Positions 59,904-64,000 of a DNA stretch of 64,000 bases are shown here, one piece after another. The notes beneath the pieces were generated by a model. The model saw only the letters and a list, made by a program, of their open reading frames with translations. It ran no database searches and was not told the origin of the DNA. The translations under genes were made by a program, and so were the position numbers. The stretch is from an uncultured Muribaculaceae bacterium (GTDB lineage: Bacteria > Bacteroidota > Bacteroidia > Bacteroidales > Muribaculaceae): assembly GCA_910577585.1 (NCBI GenBank), contig CAJTNN010000004.1:68989-132988 (forward strand), read 5' to 3'. Position 1 is the first letter of the stretch. Each line of letters opens with the position of its first letter.

Positions 59904-61118
59904 TTATGCGCCTTCATTCATAAATAACCGTTCGCGAGTTTTATCTTTTTCTTTGAATATGACAGAGTCATATGGATAATAACGGTGGTACTTACGAATT
60001 CCATAATCTCCCATTACCTCTAAGTACCCATAAATGTTTATAAGTATAAAAGGGGCCAGTATCAGACTCCATACTCCAAAACTTAGTTTATATTTTTTCC
60101 GATTAAACTTAAGTTTATGAAATATCACATCTGAAAAAGCAAGGGCGAAAAAAGGGAAAAAGTAGTTATTAAATCTATAGAATAAACGTATTGAAATAAC
60201 CAGCACTGCAATGTAGATATAACACATCAACATTGCTTCTAAAGAATTTTTATAATTCAAATTTCTGGTTTGTCGGTCTAATGTCTTTCCCTTTGCAATA
60301 AACCATCCGGTAATTCCAGGATAACACACGGCATTTAAAAATGTAGTTGTCATGCCAATGATATTTAACCCTTTCCCCTCTATGTAATGGGTGTCTTTAT
60401 AGGTATCAGCGTAATCCTGAATATCAGTAATTTGAATTAACGTAATTAAATCTACAAAGCTTTTAGATATAATAACACCTACGCCTAAAACGCCTAATAT
60501 GAGCCACGGAGTCCAAGAATTAATCTTGAAAATTCTCGACAATATAGGAAGGCGAGTAAGAGGAACAATAAGAGTTATGGCAGCCGATGGATGGAAGAGT
60601 ATGGCGACAATTGCGCAAAGATAATATTTAAACCACTTGTTGGTAGAGAAATATCTCCATGCAAATACAAATGTAGCGACAGCGCAAGATTCTCGAAGTA
60701 TCTCAAAATTATAGTTTACAAACTGCAGGATAAAATATAGTAAGACTGCAAAAAAGATCTTTGAAGTATTCCGATAAAAAAAATCGAATAAAATGGCATT
60801 CACAAAGATTGCCAATATACATTGCATTACTACGAAATTATCAGATATGGAGCGGGCTACAGCATTTAGAAGTAAATATCCCTTTCCATATCTGATTGAA
60901 TCGAAGTCAAAATTAAAGTATTGAGACAAGGTGGGAAGAGTAGGATATGTGCGCTCATAGCGGATGCTATCAACACCTAAGCGGTATCTAAGCCCTGCAA
61001 GAAGAATAAAAATTACCATCAGGGTGATATACCATCCCAAACGGTAACGTGTATGCCCTTGATAATCGTAATGATATATAAGGCAAAGCAGAAGTATTAT
61101 GATAATCGCGTAAGTCAT
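59904..61118 (-). CDS. EpsG-family polysaccharide polymerase (Wzy-like)
   Basis: This 404-residue integral membrane protein has about ten helices (IIIILLLCLIYHYDY, ITLMVIFILLAGLRYRLGVD..., FFAVLLYFILQFVNYNFEILRESCAVATFVFAWRYF). The opening RYRLGVDSIRYERTYP and the NYNFEILRESCAVATF segment are EpsG signatures. In a Wzx/Wzy-dependent locus this is the best candidate for the polymerase joining repeat units in the periplasm. Confidence 0.88.
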   Translation of the reverse strand: MTYAIIIILLLCLIYHYDYQGHTRYRLGWYITLMVIFILLAGLRYRLGVDSIRYERTYPTLPTLSQYFNFDFDSIRYGKGYLLLNAVARSISDNFVVMQCILAIFVNAILFDFFYRNTSKIFFAVLLYFILQFVNYNFEILRESCAVATFVFAWRYFSTNKWFKYYLCAIVAILFHPSAAITLIVPLTRLPILSRIFKINSWTPWLILGVLGVGVIISKSFVDLITLIQITDIQDYADTYKDTHYIEGKGLNIIGMTTTFLNAVCYPGITGWFIAKGKTLDRQTRNLNYKNSLEAMLMCYIYIAVLVISIRLFYRFNNYFFPFFALAFSDVIFHKLKFNRKKYKLSFGVWSLILAPFILINIYGYLEVMGDYGIRKYHRYYPYDSVIFKEKDKTRERLFMNEGA

Positions 61119-61139
61119 TTGCTAAATATTCGCAATATT

Positions 61140-62144
61140 TCAGAGACGAGGTGGGGTTGGGGATGTTTCTGAGGGTTTGAATGATTTGATATATGGCCAA
61201 CCATCTTTATCCCACAAAATCTCATCTAACATAAGTTGACGTCCCCTGTCAATGGCATCGTTTTGCCATGAATGGTATAAATACCATGTGCGATGATTCC
61301 TATCAGTTATAATAGTGGAACCATGACCTGGTCCAATAAATTTCTCAGATGAATCGACGACTAAGTCGTATCCATTATTAAGCATAGGAATTCCCTCTGA
61401 ATCAATGTAAGGACCGAATATATCCTTTGACCGTCCAACAACAACCTTATATGTACTGTCCGCGCCCTTACAGCACGCTCCAATTGAAGCAAATAGATAA
61501 TAGTATTTGCCATGCTTGAAGATATGGGCCCCTTCGAATTTATTACCTGCAAGTTTTACTTTGGTATCTGGGGATGCAATTTGAAAGTTTCCGCTTTTGT
61601 TTTTTTTAAGTTCGATGATATATATGCCATTGAAGCTCCCCCACAGTAGGTAGAGTTTATCTTTATAAGCTACAAATGAAGGGTCAATAGAATTTCTGAC
61701 TCCAATTTCATCACTTGTAAATAGCATCCCATGGTCTGTGAATGGCCCTGTGGGATTGTCACTGGTTGCAATGCATATACCATTTTTATTATATTCTCCC
61801 CCCTTTGAAAGTGCATATGAGAAAAGATATTGTCCTTTATACTGGATAATATCCGGGGCCCAAACCTGCCAAAGTTTCTCTTTATTTGGCTTATTCTCTT
61901 GTGAGAATACTGTGCCTCTGAAGGTCCAATTAACAAGATCTTTTGAACTGTATATTGGTACTAATCCTTTTGAATCAGTTGCATAGACATAATAACAACC
62001 ATCTTTGGCCTTTATCGCAGCGGGGTCTGGCATGCTGCTGCGAATAACCGGATTGTTATATGCTGATGCATATGGAGAATGCACATAACCGCTAAGCAAT
62101 AATGTCAGTGATATGATGAGTTTTAATAGTAATTTCTTGGACAT
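61140..62144 (-). CDS. Secreted glycoside hydrolase family 43
   Basis: This 334-residue protein has a signal peptide (MSKKLLLKLIISLTLLLSGYVHSPYASA) and a five-bladed propeller. The catalytic base Asp is in RSSMPDPAAIKAKDGCYYVYAT, the pKa-modulating Asp in RNSIDPSFVAYKDKLYLLW, and the acid Glu in GNKFEGAHIFKHGKYYYLF. GH43 members act on alpha-L-arabinofuranose or beta-D-xylose linkages, some on galactofuranose-like five-membered rings. Inside a capsule locus that makes galactofuranose, it may trim or remodel the polymer rather than degrade diet glycan. Confidence 0.9.
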   Translation of the reverse strand: MSKKLLLKLIISLTLLLSGYVHSPYASAYNNPVIRSSMPDPAAIKAKDGCYYVYATDSKGLVPIYSSKDLVNWTFRGTVFSQENKPNKEKLWQVWAPDIIQYKGQYLFSYALSKGGEYNKNGICIATSDNPTGPFTDHGMLFTSDEIGVRNSIDPSFVAYKDKLYLLWGSFNGIYIIELKKNKSGNFQIASPDTKVKLAGNKFEGAHIFKHGKYYYLFASIGACCKGADSTYKVVVGRSKDIFGPYIDSEGIPMLNNGYDLVVDSSEKFIGPGHGSTIITDRNHRTWYLYHSWQNDAIDRGRQLMLDEILWDKDGWPYIKSFKPSETSPTPPRL

Positions 62145-62215
62145 AGCGTAAATTTGATAGTTAAGTGGGTGAGTTTTTGATTGTGTTTTTTTGAGGTGGT
62201 ATATTGCCTTATCGA

Positions 62216-63751
62216 TTATTTTTTACGGCAGAGTTGTGTTACTCGATTCTTAATTGTAGAGACTATCAACCGTCGTTCATTTGCATTTGAACCTATCAAT
62301 AGATAAAACAGGATTAATATGGAAGTAGTACATAGGACGAAGGCAATCAGTCCAGTTACTCCCGATGGCATTTTATTATAAATTATCCATGAGCAGAATG
62401 CTGCGAGTAGAATCATAGGTAGAGTTCTGCCGTAAACTTGGCTGAAAAATCTGATATACTGAAATTTTATCTGCTCATGGAGCAACATAATCCTTGCAAT
62501 CAATGCTGTAATTGACATTGAAATTGCAGAATACATTACAATATATGGGTTTAGATTACTCTTCAATCCAATCCATGCAATAGGGATGGTTGATATGGTA
62601 ATTATTGCGATTACAATCTGAAATTTTTTGATTTTCCCAGTAGCTTGAAGAGATGTGACAAGCGGGCTCACACCACAATCAATCAGAGCCATAATCAATA
62701 TTAATTGAAGAAATCCTACAGTATATGGAGCCACGTTGCCCAACCATAATCTTAATACTTCATGGGCACAGAACAATAATGGGATCACTACAAATGATAT
62801 CAGTATCATGGAAAATCTACACCCATGTACTACCAAAGTCATCATGCCATCTATATCTCCTGACGAATAACGCTTTGTTATTTGAGGATTTAAAGCCATG
62901 GTGAAATTATTGGCAAAAGAACTAATTACATTTCCAACTTGATTAGCTATCCCTTTCGCGGCATTTATAGAAACATTGAAAAATAGATTGAGAAGGATAT
63001 TTACTCCCTGATCACGTACTGACAATCCCATGCTCCCCAAAAAACTCCAGCCAGCAAATGATATCATATCTTTCATTAGTTTTGAATCTTTCTGTGGGCT
63101 ATATTTAGTCTCAGGGAAATGTCTGTGACAGTACCAGATATAGCAGCTTCTTAAAATGCAGGAAACCACTAAAATCAACAGTGCGTAAGTAATAAGAGGA
63201 TCATAGTGTATAGTTAGTGCTGCATATACGATTATTAGCTTCAATACTCCCTCTAGTATTCCAATATAGGAATATACCTTCATGTGTTCGTGAGCTACAA
63301 TGCAAGCATTGTAGGGGACAGCGATAATCGTTAAGATAAAAGAGAATACACTGCATTGATATACCCAATTTGCCGCACAAAGTCTACCGGTGGGAATATT
63401 CAACTTGAAGTTAACAAACCAAAGTCCAATAGATTCGGCAATTATTAGAACCGCAAATGATAGTAAGAAATGAACTTTAACTGAAATAGCAAAAGTCTTT
63501 TTAATTCTTTCAGGGTCACCTCTTCCAATTTCGAAAGATATATAACGCTGAGATGATGCCACCATTGCTGAATTTAGAAATGCAAAGGTAAGCACTATGC
63601 CTCCAACTACATTATAAATACCATAATTGGCTACTCCCAATAGTTGCCAGACCAAGCGGGCTGCATATAAATTTACTAATATTAGCAGTAAAGTTCTGAG
63701 ATATAAAAATATAGTGTTCTTTGCAATGCGCTTGTTATCTGTCGTGGCCAT
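62216..63751 (-). CDS. Wzx-type polysaccharide flippase (MOP superfamily)
   Basis: This 511-residue protein has about 12-14 hydrophobic helices (TLLLILVNLYAARLVWQLLGVANYGIYNVVGGIVLTFAFLNSAM at the N-terminus; LLFCAHEVLRLWLGNVAPYTVGFLQLILIMALIDCG mid-chain; GLIAFVLCTTSILILFYLLIGSN at the end). The N-terminal pattern is that of lipopolysaccharide-biosynthesis flippases, which move undecaprenyl-linked repeat units across the inner membrane. It is the most upstream complete locus gene in the window. Confidence 0.92.
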   Translation of the reverse strand: MATTDNKRIAKNTIFLYLRTLLLILVNLYAARLVWQLLGVANYGIYNVVGGIVLTFAFLNSAMVASSQRYISFEIGRGDPERIKKTFAISVKVHFLLSFAVLIIAESIGLWFVNFKLNIPTGRLCAANWVYQCSVFSFILTIIAVPYNACIVAHEHMKVYSYIGILEGVLKLIIVYAALTIHYDPLITYALLILVVSCILRSCYIWYCHRHFPETKYSPQKDSKLMKDMISFAGWSFLGSMGLSVRDQGVNILLNLFFNVSINAAKGIANQVGNVISSFANNFTMALNPQITKRYSSGDIDGMMTLVVHGCRFSMILISFVVIPLLFCAHEVLRLWLGNVAPYTVGFLQLILIMALIDCGVSPLVTSLQATGKIKKFQIVIAIITISTIPIAWIGLKSNLNPYIVMYSAISMSITALIARIMLLHEQIKFQYIRFFSQVYGRTLPMILLAAFCSWIIYNKMPSGVTGLIAFVLCTTSILILFYLLIGSNANERRLIVSTIKNRVTQLCRKK

Positions 63752-63873
63752 AATATATTCAACTCATCAAAAGCGAACTTTGGATTGAAAGAATGGTAAT
63801 AATATTACGCAATAAAGATTTGAGTTCCTTTGACTGTCTTGTTTTTGAGGCTGTCGGCCATCTGTGGCGGGGG

Positions 63874-64000
63874 TCAGCAGTAGATGGTGAGGGGGGAGGC
63901 GGCGGGTGCGGGGAGGGAGGCTATGCGGGTGGAGAGGCGGTGCTTGTAGGCGGCGGGGTCGGGGGTGAAGGGGTAGAGGTCGGCGCTGAGGAGATGGGTG
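63874..64000 (-). CDS. 3' end of an unidentified gene (cut by window)
   Basis: A minus-strand frame is open from the window edge to TGA at 63876-63874. The visible 41 residues (THLLSADLYPFTPDPAAYKHRLSTRIASLPAPAASPLTIYC) show strong G/C-third-position use like the core genes and unlike the capsule genes beside it. No family can be named from this fragment. The 120 bp between it and the flippase gene hold nothing recognisable. Confidence 0.35.
   Translation of the reverse strand, partial: THLLSADLYPFTPDPAAYKHRLSTRIASLPAPAASPLTIYC

Overview
The window looks like chromosomal DNA of a gut-type Bacteroidales bacterium, possibly Muribaculaceae (the family level is an inference). The reasons are: promoters with the Bacteroidetes TTTG-N19-20-TAnnTTTG pattern, start codons without Shine-Dalgarno sequences, a fused SecDF, a fumarate reductase with a single cytochrome b subunit, SbsA-type Ig lipoproteins, BspA-type leucine-rich repeats, a sorting-tail secreted protein and a capsule-type polysaccharide locus containing DUF4422. 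No rRNA, tRNA or CRISPR array was recognised.

1-25.9 kb is mostly core genome, nearly all on the minus strand: a HAD phosphatase (cut by the window edge), a secreted surface protein, mannose-1-phosphate guanylyltransferase, a Na/Pi cotransporter, a foreign-looking RhuM gene behind comM, a thioredoxin-like lipoprotein, xerD, a YfhO membrane protein, an Lrp/AsnC regulator, ATP-type PEP carboxykinase, birA-tsaE and lpxB. A short plus-strand block (19.1-22.2 kb) encodes surface or envelope proteins. It converges on a GH31 alpha-glucosidase and a carboxynorspermidine-dehydrogenase-like gene.

26.1-28.5 kb is an accessory patch. A hipBA toxin-antitoxin operon has an 18-bp perfect inverted repeat over its promoter and is bracketed by a 34-bp exact direct repeat. 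It is followed by a truncated copy of an unusual non-coding element. 28.5-39.2 kb returns to core functions: a flippase-like membrane protein, SecDF, an Ig-like lipoprotein and the fumarate reductase operon. 39.5-40.8 kb holds a three-gene membrane operon whose last gene looks like a membrane-anchored S24/LexA-type peptidase. 40.9-41.6 kb is the full-length copy (about 690 bp) of the non-coding element, with terminal inverted repeats, flanking 9-bp direct repeats and an internal array of 11-mers in both orientations.

41.7-63.8 kb is a capsule or exopolysaccharide locus, all on the minus strand. In transcription order it encodes a Wzx flippase, a secreted GH43, an EpsG-type polymerase, a GT2, Glf, a DUF4422 glycosyltransferase, an inserted module (membrane protein, two DUF2589 proteins, a cytoplasmic-type amidase), a galactofuranosyltransferase-like protein, a small protein with an LSGC deamidase-like motif, a TupA-like ATP-grasp enzyme, two GT4 enzymes around a PglD-like acyltransferase, a miniature fatty-acid-synthase set (ACP, two SDRs, AMP-ligase, ACP, KAS III), a nucleotide-sugar epimerase and the initiating phosphoglycosyltransferase. 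The genes imply a galactofuranose-containing polymer with an acyl decoration made on a dedicated ACP.

The best candidates for undescribed biology are the LSGC-motif protein, the amidase/DUF2589 module with its long intergenic hairpins, the S24-like membrane operon and the arrayed non-coding element.
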